From Anaerolineales bacterium (GTDB lineage: Bacteria; Chloroflexota; Anaerolineae; Anaerolineales; Villigracilaceae), in contig JAFGKO010000032.1 in the NCBI GenBank assembly GCA_016928525.1, forward strand, positions 1-20,006: a DNA stretch of 20,006 bases. Direction: 5' to 3'. The position numbers and the translations under genes were made by a program. Positions 1 through 7,467 of the stretch are shown here, in pieces; position 1 is the first letter of the stretch; each line of letters begins with the position of its first letter. Below the pieces are notes generated by a model. The model was not told the origin of the DNA, searched no databases, and was given only the letters and a program-made list of their open reading frames with translations.

Positions 1-108
1 ACCACTCAGGCTGTTCTGGATCCAGTCGAAGACGTCATCACGACCGAAGAACATCCTGGTCTCGGTCACAGGCGCTCCGGCGATATAAGGATTGATTAGT
101 TCACTCAT
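1..108 (-). CDS. AAA/STAND-like ATP-binding protein, N-terminal fragment
   Basis: The reverse strand opens with ATG at 108 and stays open to the window edge (36 codons), so only the N terminus is present. It contains NPYIAGAPVT followed by MFFGRDDVFDWI. This pattern (NPYxxGxPV then FFGRxDVF) is, from family knowledge, typical of the N terminus of AAA_16/STAND-type ATPases in Chloroflexota and cyanobacteria; the phenylalanine-rich FGR segment precedes the Walker A region, which lies outside the window. Such proteins often act as signal-transducing or conflict-related NTPases, but the effector domain is not visible, so the role is open. There is a weak G-rich stretch (tgggg) before the ATG as a possible ribosome site. 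Confidence 0.6.
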   Translation of the reverse strand, partial: MSELINPYIAGAPVTETRMFFGRDDVFDWIQNSLSG

Positions 109-471
109 GGGACCCCACGCATCGCTTCCATGTAAGCCCTCCCACATCTATCGTTTGCTACTATTATTTTATACGCTAATGATGGAATTACAAGCAGGTA
201 AAAAATCACTATTTTATGAAAACTATTTCAGGTTCTCCAGGATTTCCCGTGAAAGGGTGCCGGGCACCCCCAAATCCGGGTATCTACCACAGAAATTCCT
301 AAAGAGCCCTATTTCAAACGTAGTAGCGATTTCAGTCACTCTTTTATAATCAAAAACTGCGTTTTCCATCTTTAGCAAGATAGTTGCCCGAATTTCGGCT
401 GATATAAAGTCGTCACTACAGCAAATTCGTGACTCACTGAATTCCTATGTGGTTATGACCAAAGGGCGCGA
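109..471. other. intergenic stretch without a convincing gene
   Basis: This 363-nt gap lies between the divergent ATPase start and the end of the VOC gene. It is AT-rich in its first half. The only clear structure is a small palindrome at 255-269 (GGGTGCC, G, GGCACCC). The one plus-strand open frame (92-349) has no ribosome site, overlaps the ATPase start and has no recognisable motif, so I do not call it a gene. The region presumably holds the promoter of the ATPase gene, but I see no clear -35/-10 pair. Confidence 0.5.
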
Positions 472-897
472 CTATTCCAGTTTTAGATTCCCACTCTCGT
501 CAAGCAGGAAAAATGGATTGTACGCCACTTCCCAGTGGAAGCCGTCCGGATCGACGAAATAGGAGCTATACCCGCCCCAGAAAACCTTCTGTGGCTGCTT
601 AGCGATCTGCACACCTTTGGCTGCCAGGTCGCGGATAATCTCGTCCACTTCCTGCTCGCTGCGCGCGTTGTAGGCCAGGGTCATGCCCGCGAAGCCACTG
701 CCTTCCGCTGGGGTTAGTGCATCTTCGGCCAGTTTGTCACGCGGGTAGAGACCTAAAACCACGCCGCCCGCCTGGAAGAAGGCGATGTCGTCATTGCTGT
801 TGGAAGATGGTTCCCAGACTAGAATCCCGGTATAGAACTTGCGCGAGCGTTCGAAATCTCTAACGCCCAGGGTGATGAGGTGGAGGTTTTGGTTCAT
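472..897 (-). CDS. VOC family (glyoxalase/bleomycin-resistance fold) protein
   Basis: A 141-residue protein of the vicinal oxygen chelate superfamily. N-terminal MNQNLHLITLGVRDFERSRKF matches the usual first beta-strand and helix ("xxTLGVxDxxRSxxFY"), and the C terminus has YFVDPDGFHWEVAYNP, the typical closing DPDGxxxE strand of the second module. Candidate metal ligands are the His near residue 5 and the Glu of HWEVAY. The length suits a single-chain VOC protein that dimerises. I chose the ATG at 897 because GGAG lies 7 nt upstream; a longer open frame starting at 936 adds only a basic, unrelated leader. The substrate cannot be told: lyase, dioxygenase and resistance proteins share this fold. 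It lies 65 nt downstream of the membrane-protein gene on the same strand and may be co-transcribed. Confidence 0.85.
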   Translation of the reverse strand: MNQNLHLITLGVRDFERSRKFYTGILVWEPSSNSNDDIAFFQAGGVVLGLYPRDKLAEDALTPAEGSGFAGMTLAYNARSEQEVDEIIRDLAAKGVQIAKQPQKVFWGGYSSYFVDPDGFHWEVAYNPFFLLDESGNLKLE

Positions 898-962
898 CGA
901 TTTACTCCGTCTTCGGCGGACTTTCCCTTTTTGCACAAACTTCGCTTAACTTTTATGTATTA

Positions 963-1562
963 CTACTTGGGCAAGAGGATTTGTCCCAGCCAGATTGTCC
1001 AAATGGGATACAGGATATAGGTTCCAAAATATCCAAAAAACGCAATATAGAGATACCATGGCATGGACTCCATGCTGTCAATTCCAGCGGATATCCCTGA
1101 AATACCGATCAGACCAATTGCCATGAACGCACCCACGACAATTCCAAATATGACCAGCTTGTGAGGCAGTGTGTCACCAGAGAGCATGGAGTAACAAAAT
1201 GCCGCCAGCCACAAGCCGATCAAAGCGTTCCCAATTCCTGTGTACCACCCAGCCAGAACAAAATCTGTGTATCCATACATGATCAGGATCGAGCCGACAA
1301 TGGTAAAGATCGCGCCAACCAGCGTAAGGACGAACGCGATTTGACTCATCAACGGTGATTTTGAATGATGTTCGGCGTACAACACCCACGCCAGGATTAC
1401 GCTTAATATTCCAATTAGGGCGTTGAAAACATCATTGACCTTGCCAAAGGACTGATTCACCGTAGCCATCAGGGTGAGGAATACCACCGCGAGGATGGCC
1501 ACCACCCCCGTAGCGATCGCCGTCCAGCCGACCACGGACGGTGAGAAATTGTTTGTTATCAT
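963..1562 (-). CDS. six-helix integral membrane protein of unknown function
   Basis: A 199-residue hydrophobic protein, not recognised. Six likely membrane segments are visible, beginning near VGWTAIATGVVAILAVVFL, VFNALIGILSVILAWVL, a segment ending in GSILIMYGY, NALIGLWLAAFCYSML, KLVIFGIVVGAFMAIGLIG, and a C-terminal YLYIAFFGYFGTYILYPIW. The arrangement loosely resembles DUF4386-type or other small multi-helix membrane proteins, but I cannot assign a family. The ATG at 1562 is preferred because TAGGAG lies 4 nt upstream; the open frame continues upstream to 1694 only because it reads into the remnant of a DUF559 gene (MERDLASVESPRIG), which does not belong to this protein. Same strand as the VOC gene downstream. 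Confidence 0.7.
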   Translation of the reverse strand: MITNNFSPSVVGWTAIATGVVAILAVVFLTLMATVNQSFGKVNDVFNALIGILSVILAWVLYAEHHSKSPLMSQIAFVLTLVGAIFTIVGSILIMYGYTDFVLAGWYTGIGNALIGLWLAAFCYSMLSGDTLPHKLVIFGIVVGAFMAIGLIGISGISAGIDSMESMPWYLYIAFFGYFGTYILYPIWTIWLGQILLPK

Positions 1563-1645
1563 TTTGCTCCTAAAGTTGATTGACATATTGATAAAGTTCG
1601 CATGAGGACGGATTGTAGCATCAATTGGCAAACATGCCGTTTCAG

Positions 1646-1785
1646 TTATCGAACCAATTCGCGGACTCTCCACACTCGCCAAATCCCTTTCCACTTCATC
1701 ATTCCGAAAGCGGACAATGCTTCGACAGGCTCAGCACAAGTCCGTAACCCCATCTCGCTCAGAACCTTGTCTCGTTTCCTCTCCC
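1646..1785 (-). pseudogene. C-terminal remnant of a DUF559 (endonuclease-like) gene, interrupted by a dispersed repeat
   Basis: Read on the minus strand, 1785-1742 encodes RDKVLSEMGLR and 1718-1660 encodes IVRFRNDEVERDLASV in another frame; the end (VRELVR and TAA at 1646-1648) is in yet another frame. These match the C-terminal end of DUF559 proteins (KVLSEMGLRIVRFxNEEV...) and match the second DUF559 copy at 2206-2576 in DNA as well. A 23-bp segment at 1719-1741, containing cttcgacaggctcagcac, sits between the two halves and is absent from the other copy. No start, no complete frame: it is a decayed fragment. Confidence 0.7.
1719..1741. repeat. 23-bp dispersed repeat inserted in the DUF559 remnant
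   Basis: The segment contains cttcgacaggctcagcac. Comparison of 1699-1785 with 2267-2320 shows the same DUF559 3' sequence with this piece (and a few junction bases) present only in the first copy, so it was inserted or captured. Sequences with the core CTGAGCCTGTCGAAG are, to my knowledge, common dispersed extragenic repeats in many bacterial genomes. I found only one copy in this window. Confidence 0.5.
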
Positions 1786-1793
1786 TTTATTGG

Positions 1794-2180
1794 CTAATCC
1801 CACGGATAATCAAACCAACTGACAAATTCGTTATATGCCTCATCTGCAATGCTGTATGAATCACCTCGTTTGCTCACGCGGTCAAATGTTACACCTGCGT
1901 CTTTGAACAACTCCTTCACGACATCGTGTAATTCATCCTTAATTTCATCGGACCCCATTTCATTCGCGTTGATTAAAGACAAGGCAACCGAATCCTCTTC
2001 TAACTCATCTTCGTCGAGTTTTTCTGCGAGGACGGTTGCATAATGTAACATCCCTGCTATTACTACAGAGAGGCGATGTGTTCGCCCGTCAGGGACAAGT
2101 TCGCGGAGCATATCCACCCAAACAGAATAGGTTCCTTTCCCGACTACATCTTGAAGGCTTCTTTTTGATTTTGGTGGCAT
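1794..2180 (-). CDS. hypothetical acidic 128-residue protein
   Basis: I do not recognise this protein. It begins MPPKSKRSLQDVVGKGTYS, has a predicted helical middle (LSVVIAGMLHYATVLAEKL), a run of acidic residues (DEDELEEDSV) and ends in the aromatic FVSWFDYPWD. No membrane segment, signal peptide or Cys motif is seen; it looks cytosolic and helical. The ATG at 2180 is supported by AGAGGA 6-7 nt upstream. It is located between two decayed DUF559 gene copies on the same strand, 25 nt after the end of one of them, so it may have travelled with them as cargo or been trapped by a local duplication. It is intact, which contrasts with its broken neighbours. Confidence 0.6.
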   Translation of the reverse strand: MPPKSKRSLQDVVGKGTYSVWVDMLRELVPDGRTHRLSVVIAGMLHYATVLAEKLDEDELEEDSVALSLINANEMGSDEIKDELHDVVKELFKDAGVTFDRVSKRGDSYSIADEAYNEFVSWFDYPWD

Positions 2181-2205
2181 TTTATTCCTCTGACTTTGCG
2201 GAAAA

Positions 2206-2576
2206 TCATTTCCCAACTAACTCGCGTATCCTCCCCACCACCGCGGACAAGTTCTTCACAACCTCTTCATTCCCAAAGCGGACAATCCTCAGCCCCATCT
2301 CACTCAAAACCTTTTCCCGTCTCGCATCTTCTTCCTGCTGCAGATCATGGATATCTCCATCCACTTCAATGACCAACGACGCCTTGTGACAGTAAAAGTC
2401 AACGATGCAGTCCCGCGATGACTTGCTACCTCCTGAAGTGAACGCCCAACTTGTTCCCGCGTAATACCTGCCAGATGCTGCGCGGTCTTTTCGGCGAGGG
2501 TCATGTCACGCCGCTTTCTCCCCAATCCCATCTTATTCCAAACTTCGCTTGGAAGAGATATACTTGGCACGGTCAT
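2206..2576 (-). pseudogene. DUF559 (very-short-patch-repair-endonuclease-like) gene with frameshifts and an internal stop
   Basis: Three reading frames must be joined to recover a DUF559 protein. From 2576 one frame gives RKRRDMTLAEKTAQHL (the conserved MTxAEKxLWxxLR start). A second frame gives KLGVHFRR, then TAG in place of the expected Gln codon, then QVIAG. A third gives IVDFYCHKASLVIEVDG, HDLQQEEDARREKVLSEMGL and RIVRFGNEEVVKNL, with TGA at 2206-2208. The conserved VDFYC and EVDG motifs and the Arg-rich C terminus identify the family, which is related to Vsr/restriction-endonuclease-like folds. At least two frameshifts plus a nonsense codon argue for a dead gene rather than a sequencing slip. 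Confidence 0.8.
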
Positions 2577-2581
2577 AAATT

Positions 2582-2708
2582 GCGGTTTTCTTCCGCCTGA
2601 ATCGCGGGGCTAAAGCCACCTGCTCAGTTCGTGGAAGTCCTTCGGACTAGCGCGGCGAGTCGGATTTATCCGACTTTCATGTACTGAGGCGGGGATTCAT
2701 CCCCCGCC
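2582..2708. repeat. cluster of short intergenic hairpins
   Basis: Several palindromes follow one another: GCGG/CCGC at 2582-2596, GGC-TAAA-GCC at 2608-2617, AGTCC-TTC-GGACT at 2636-2648, AGTCGGA-TTTA-TCCGACT at 2658-2675 and GGCGGGGA-TTCA-TCCCCCGCC at 2688-2708 (one extra C). They fill the space between the DUF559 pseudogene and the 3' end of the lipoprotein gene. None is followed by a clear T-run on the minus strand, so they are not obvious terminators. They resemble dispersed extragenic palindromes, perhaps acting as mRNA 3' end protectors. Confidence 0.55.
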
Positions 2709-2759
2709 GAATCCCGTTGAGCAAAAGCGCAATTTGTGCCCGTGTTCAGTATAGCAAAC

Positions 2760-5345
2760 CTATTTTGACAGCCGAATAAAGATCGGATAGTCTTTCAGCA
2801 GGAAGTCGCGAATGAGCAAATTGCCATCTTCGCTCATCGAGATCAGTTCCTGTTCAAAGCCATTGAGAATATCAATTCCCATTACCTTCCAGCCCGTTAA
2901 GCCAGGAATTGTCAGCGTAGAGGGGATGCCGGGATCGTCGTCAACTGCTATACCGTTACTCCACAATGCGATTAGTTGGTCGCCGTTGGGCAGGGAAAAA
3001 CCGTAACTCATGATGTTAGCTGCATCGCTTTGGATTTCCACGGCCAGGTTTGCGGGTTTGGCTCCGGCCATTATTGTGCTTAGGTTTCGAACCGTGGGGA
3101 AAGCGACTGGCCGGTATTGAGGGATCGGGACAACTGTTGTTGTCACATCCATGCCCAAGTTCATCACGATGACACGTGCATAGTATTTTGCAATTACAAT
3201 CTGGGTATATGTCCAGGGGTGATCGTCTTCGGGATCTCGGTGAGGTCTCCACATCAACTCATCGGCTGCGTATTCGCCAGAGAAACCATGAGTGGAAGCA
3301 ACGCTTTTAATTTCTTGGACGAGCAAAGGATAGTTGTAGTAGTACTCTGGGTGGGATTCCGGTGAATATCCATAGAAAGGATGCCAGGAAACAACGTCGA
3401 CTAATTCCATAATGTCAGATTCTATGATACGAAATAGATAGTCTTGCGAGGCTGGGCTATCCAACCCAGAAGTACCTCCAACCATTATTTTAGCATCTGG
3501 ATATTCCTTGCGGATAACGGGAACTGCTCGCCGAACCAGGTTTATATAGTCGTCCACCTCTATCCACTGAGGACAAACGGGGATATCCGGTTCGTTCCAT
3601 ATCTCATAATACTGGATGCGATCCTTGTAGCGGCTGACCATGAAACTGACATACTCAAGATAACGTTGAATCTCTTCCTCGTTCTTGAACCTGGGGCAAG
3701 GTGCCCCAACTCCACCAGGGTAAGTTGCTGTGTCCCAGAAAGTAAGATTATAGGTAATCTTTATGTCATTCTCTGCAAGGGTTGTAATAAATTCATCGAG
3801 GTTTGGATCGATAGAAAATTCGGGTTTGCTCCAGTCGGCCATGCGCTCCTCGCTGCCATTAAAGCTCACGCGGAATCGCTTGAAACCCGGCGTTAGAATC
3901 CCATAAAGCAATTCCACAGGGTTGCTACAGACAAGATCAAATGTTTGCCATAAACTATGCCAGGCTCCTCCAATACGATTATCCTCAATATCCTTCGAAT
4001 CCTTGGGGGACAGTCTGGTTAAGACTAGATTGTTCCCCTGTTGGAGAACCGTACTGCCCGAAACAGTAGGCACTGACAATTGGCTGGTATTGCCGTTAAT
4101 GTCAGTGGCTGTAGCGGTCAGGTGAATGACGTTAAAGGAAGAGTTCTTATCCAAAACAAAGACACCAGAACTATTGGCTATCGCCTGACCTTCAAAGTGC
4201 TCCCCATCGCTGCCGTTATCAGAGAATATCTCAACCGTGCAGTTTTCGCAGGCAATACCCCTCACGGTGCCCGCGCCCAGGTCGAATTCAGTAACCAGGG
4301 GGGCGGCCAACTCAGTGTTGCCATCGTTCCATATCTCAATACTGCATCCGACATTGTCATGGATGCTGTTTTGAGTGATGGTATTGCGCACCGTGCTTGA
4401 ATCGCGCACTTCTATACCGCTTACACCGTTATAGGCAATCAGGTTGTTGGGGCCAATCACATTTTCGCTGGCCCCTACTCCCAGGGAAATTCCAGCACCA
4501 GCATTTCCTAAAGCACCAGTCCCGTCAGCGTCAGCACCGATTATGTTGTTAAGAAGCGTATTTTTCACGCTTCCTCCAATGATCCCCACGCCGCTGCCAC
4601 CGCCGTTGCTGCTTACCAGGTTGTCGAACAATTGGTTATGGGATACACCGTCCATAAAGATGCCTCCCCATTTGTTTTCCCACGCTTTCTTGCCACTCTG
4701 GTCAGTGCCAATATAATTGCCTGAAATCAAGTTGAAGGAAGCACCCTCCATCAAGCTAATACCCCGTCCACCGTTTGAACTGAGCAAGTTGCCCTGGCCC
4801 AGCGGCCCCATACCAATGCTGCGACTACCCCCAATTATGTTGTTTCGGCCTCCATGCAATTCTATGCCATTGTTTTGGAAACGGATGATCTGCAGGCCTC
4901 GGATCGTGTTCCCATCTGAGCGTATGGTCAGGCCATTGACCCATTCTCCCTGGGCCTTAATCCCATCCAGGATTACCCCGGCGTTGCTGGCATCGATGGT
5001 TATATACCCCTGAGAGAGCCAAGGAAGCTCGCTGGTAACAGCAATCGAAACCGGATCATCTTGCGGAAAGATAGCCGGGTCGAAGGTTATGGCATCGCCA
5101 GGTTTTGAGTCTCGCAATGCCTGCCGTAAGGTTCCAGTACCACTATCATCCGCGCTGGTGACGATAATGCTCTTTCCTTTTGGTATTGGTGTTATTGTGT
5201 GTGTAGGAAGTACGGGTGTCAGTGTAGGTGGTGTAGCTGTCTGTGTTGCTGGAACAGCGGGAGACGAACTTGACCCGCAGCCATTCAAGACAAGGGTAAA
5301 AATGGTCGTGAATAGGAACGAGAAAGTAACGCTTTTCTTTTTCAT
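2760..5345 (-). CDS. secreted lipoprotein: parallel beta-helix domain fused to a clan GH-A glycoside hydrolase-like domain
   Basis: An 861-residue protein, ATG at 5345 with GGAGG 8 nt upstream. Residues 1-22 form a lipoprotein signal (KKK, hydrophobic core, LVLNGC), Cys23 being the lipidation site. Residues 28-57 are a Pro/Thr-rich linker. Residues 58-100 carry the TSADDSGTGTLRQALRDS pattern typical of proteins that begin a right-handed beta-helix; repeats of the form NxIxGNxIG follow to about 345. Residues 365-428 look like an Ig-like module (ATATDINGNTSQLSV). From about 440 a TIM-barrel glycosidase-like domain begins: YYEIWNEPD gives the likely acid/base Glu585, SWHPF follows at 653, and Glu696 (or Glu691) in EYAADELMWRP is the likely nucleophile. 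This resembles GH5/GH39-type enzymes; the exact family and substrate are unknown. It is expected on the outer face of the cell, acting on polysaccharide. It lies downstream of glmS but behind a repeat-bearing gap. Confidence 0.8.
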   Translation of the reverse strand: MKKKSVTFSFLFTTIFTLVLNGCGSSSSPAVPATQTATPPTLTPVLPTHTITPIPKGKSIIVTSADDSGTGTLRQALRDSKPGDAITFDPAIFPQDDPVSIAVTSELPWLSQGYITIDASNAGVILDGIKAQGEWVNGLTIRSDGNTIRGLQIIRFQNNGIELHGGRNNIIGGSRSIGMGPLGQGNLLSSNGGRGISLMEGASFNLISGNYIGTDQSGKKAWENKWGGIFMDGVSHNQLFDNLVSSNGGGSGVGIIGGSVKNTLLNNIIGADADGTGALGNAGAGISLGVGASENVIGPNNLIAYNGVSGIEVRDSSTVRNTITQNSIHDNVGCSIEIWNDGNTELAAPLVTEFDLGAGTVRGIACENCTVEIFSDNGSDGEHFEGQAIANSSGVFVLDKNSSFNVIHLTATATDINGNTSQLSVPTVSGSTVLQQGNNLVLTRLSPKDSKDIEDNRIGGAWHSLWQTFDLVCSNPVELLYGILTPGFKRFRVSFNGSEERMADWSKPEFSIDPNLDEFITTLAENDIKITYNLTFWDTATYPGGVGAPCPRFKNEEEIQRYLEYVSFMVSRYKDRIQYYEIWNEPDIPVCPQWIEVDDYINLVRRAVPVIRKEYPDAKIMVGGTSGLDSPASQDYLFRIIESDIMELVDVVSWHPFYGYSPESHPEYYYNYPLLVQEIKSVASTHGFSGEYAADELMWRPHRDPEDDHPWTYTQIVIAKYYARVIVMNLGMDVTTTVVPIPQYRPVAFPTVRNLSTIMAGAKPANLAVEIQSDAANIMSYGFSLPNGDQLIALWSNGIAVDDDPGIPSTLTIPGLTGWKVMGIDILNGFEQELISMSEDGNLLIRDFLLKDYPIFIRLSK

Positions 5346-5396
5346 TGGCGAACCCTCCTTTGCTATTGTACAACCAAATGCATTCGAAAAATCACC

Positions 5397-5448
5397 CTAA
5401 TCCACCGTCAGCGTCTTGGACAAATTCCTCGGGAAATCAGGATCAAAC
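5397..5448 (-). repeat. duplicate copy of the glmS 3' end
   Basis: These 52 bp match 5644-5695, the last 52 bp of glmS including its TAG stop, at 50 of 52 positions. The copy still reads FDPDFPRNLSKTLTVD and stop on the minus strand; both differences are synonymous (TCC for TCG, CCT for CCC). The offset is exactly 247 bp. It has no upstream part of a glmS gene, so it is not expressed as such. See the finding on a possible integration or recombination event. Confidence 0.85.
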
Positions 5449-5643
5449 AACCCCTCTCCCTTCTCCCCCAAGGGGGAGAAGCCTTTGCTCTTGAAATGAA
5501 ATATTGCTTTAGAAAGTCAATAAATTTATCGACTGACAAGCCCCCTTCCCATTTGGGAAGGGCGGGGGGATAGGTCAAACGGATATGCTGAATAGAAATT
5601 CGTTGTCCGCGCATCCGTTTATCCGTTTCAAAATCCGTTGATA
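5449..5643. repeat. hairpin-bearing insert between the two glmS ends
   Basis: This 195-bp stretch holds no gene. It carries two strong palindromes: CTTCTCCCCC-AA-GGGGGAGAAG (5460-5481, perfect 10-bp arms) and CCCTTCCC-ATTT-GGGAAGGG (5543-5562, perfect 8-bp arms). The flanks are C-rich on the left of each hairpin and G-rich on the right, the style of common dispersed extragenic repeats. Between them is an AT-rich piece (5500-5535). The stretch lies just downstream of glmS and upstream of the lipoprotein gene, so either hairpin could also stop or protect the glmS mRNA, but no clean T-run follows. Confidence 0.6.
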
Positions 5644-7431
5644 CTAATCCACCGTCAGCGTCTTCGACAAATTCCTCGGGAAATCGGGATCAAACCCTCT
5701 CATCACACTCATGTGATACGACAGCAACTGCAGCGGCAACACCGCTAGCAGCGCGTTGATCTGCGGGTCGGACTTGGGGATGACGACCAGGTCATCGGCG
5801 TTAGCGCGCAGGCGGGCGTCTTCCTCGCCTATAGCGATGGCGCGCGCGCCGCGCACCTTGACTTCATTGATGCCGCTGATGATCAATGAAGTATCCTGCG
5901 GCCCGGCGACGAAGACGATCGGGAAGCCCTTGCTGACCGCGGAGAGCGGTCCGTGCTTGAACTCGGTCGAGAGCGTGCCTTCGCAATGGGCATAGGTGAT
6001 CTCTTTCAGCTTCAATGCCCCTTCCAGCGCAATGGGATAGGTCGCGCCGTAGCCCAGGCAATACATGTCGTTCCACTCGTTGATCTCGCCTGCGATTTGC
6101 TCGATTTGCGGGGCAACAGCCTGGATGGTTTTTTCCATCAAATCGGGGATGGCGTCAAGTACCCGCGTATCGAGACCCGCCATGCGGTAGGCTAGGTACA
6201 GGAAGGTGATGACCTGGTTGGTAAAGGTCTTCGTGGCGGGGACGCTGATTTCGTATCCGCAGCACAAGGGCAGGCAGAACGATGTGGCCTTTGTCAGGGT
6301 TGAGCCGACCACGTTGGCCAGCCCATAGCAGTCCATGCCGCGCGCTTCGGCGGCTTCCAGCGCGTTGAGCACGTCCTTGGTCTCGCCGGACTGGCTGACG
6401 AACAGGCCGACGTCTCCATGTCCCACCGCGGGAGCGTACTGCGCGATGAACTGCGGGGCCAGCACAGGGATGGCCGGCCTGCCAGCCAATTGCGCAAAAT
6501 AGACCGATCCTGCCAGGGCGGCGTGGTAGCTGGTACCGCAGGCGATGAAATACAGGTGACGGGCGGATTTCATCTTCGCGATCAAAGTCTGGACCTCGGG
6601 ACTACCCGCTAATAAATGCAGCAGTTCCCGCCCAACTTGAGGCTGCTCGTGGATCTCCTTGAGCATAAAGTGCGGATAGCCGCCTTTTTGTACCGCGTCC
6701 ATGCTCTCGGTGACTAGCTCGGGTTCACGCTCGATCAGCCGGCCGTCTTTGACCGTACACAGTTCGACGCGGTCAGCCCACAGCGTGACGATCTCCCCAT
6801 CCTGTGGGCGGATGATGTTTCGTGTTAATGGCAGGATGGATGGCAGGTCCGAGGAGACGCAGGTGAAGCCCTCGCCCAGGCCGACCACCATGCCGGAACC
6901 TTTCTTGAAAGCGTAGAGTTTATCGTCGTCCGCGCGCCCGATTACGAAGGCATAATCGCCTTCCAGGTCACCGTAGGCCAGGCGGATGGCGTCGATGAAC
7001 TCGTACCCGCGGTTGATGTAACGTTCCACGGCGTGGACGCAGGTCTCGCCGTCGTTCTGTGAGCGCACGGTCATGCCCTCATCGATGAACTGCTGGCGCA
7101 ATTCGACGTTGTTGACCACGTTGCCGTTGTGCGCGCCGACCAAGTCGCCGTCCGAGTCGATGTGGGGTTGGGAATTGACCTGTGATGGCTCGCCGAAGGT
7201 GGCCCAGCGCAACTGCGTGATGCCGCGCGAGCCGCTCATCTCGGCGAAGTTGTACTTGACCGAGACTTCCTCGACCTTGCCGACATCCTTACGCAGATCG
7301 ATTTTTCCATTGCTCAAGGTGGCCGCACCGACCGAGTCGTAGCCACGATAAGTCAGGCGCTGGGCGGCTTCGATCAGGATCGGGCCGAGATTTTCTTCTT
7401 TGTTTGTTACGTATCCGAAGATACCGCACAT
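5644..7431 (-). CDS. glmS: glutamine--fructose-6-phosphate aminotransferase (isomerizing)
   Basis: GlmS converts fructose-6-phosphate and glutamine to glucosamine-6-phosphate, the first step towards UDP-GlcNAc and cell-wall precursors, in the cytosol. The 595 residues match the usual ~600. The protein starts MCGIFGYV, so Cys2 becomes the N-terminal nucleophile of the class II glutaminase domain; LRWATFGEPSQVNSQPH and AHNGNVVNN supply the glutamine-site Arg, His and Asn-Gly. Two SIS sugar-isomerase domains follow (FIACGTSYHAALAG and VSQSGETKDVLNALE; then YCLGYGATYPIALEGALKLKE with EFKHGP). The C terminus PRNLSKTLTVD carries the conserved Lys (590). The ATG at 7431 is fixed by the catalytic Cys and by TAGGAG 10 nt upstream; the frame is open further upstream but this is not protein-like. 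The motif usually written HTRWATHG is QLRWATFG here. Last gene of a possible minus-strand operon. Confidence 0.96.
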   Translation of the reverse strand: MCGIFGYVTNKEENLGPILIEAAQRLTYRGYDSVGAATLSNGKIDLRKDVGKVEEVSVKYNFAEMSGSRGITQLRWATFGEPSQVNSQPHIDSDGDLVGAHNGNVVNNVELRQQFIDEGMTVRSQNDGETCVHAVERYINRGYEFIDAIRLAYGDLEGDYAFVIGRADDDKLYAFKKGSGMVVGLGEGFTCVSSDLPSILPLTRNIIRPQDGEIVTLWADRVELCTVKDGRLIEREPELVTESMDAVQKGGYPHFMLKEIHEQPQVGRELLHLLAGSPEVQTLIAKMKSARHLYFIACGTSYHAALAGSVYFAQLAGRPAIPVLAPQFIAQYAPAVGHGDVGLFVSQSGETKDVLNALEAAEARGMDCYGLANVVGSTLTKATSFCLPLCCGYEISVPATKTFTNQVITFLYLAYRMAGLDTRVLDAIPDLMEKTIQAVAPQIEQIAGEINEWNDMYCLGYGATYPIALEGALKLKEITYAHCEGTLSTEFKHGPLSAVSKGFPIVFVAGPQDTSLIISGINEVKVRGARAIAIGEEDARLRANADDLVVIPKSDPQINALLAVLPLQLLSYHMSVMRGFDPDFPRNLSKTLTVD

Positions 7432-7467
7432 ATAGTTTTTTCTCCTAATTTTAGGTTTATACATGCT

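Noticed and set aside
92..349. Plus-strand open frame of 85 codons
   Set aside because: No ribosome site, no known motif, overlaps the start of the ATPase gene on the other strand.
963..1694. Membrane protein with a 44-residue N-terminal extension starting at 1694
   Set aside because: The extension reads the C-terminal part of a DUF559 remnant; the ATG at 1562 has its own ribosome site.
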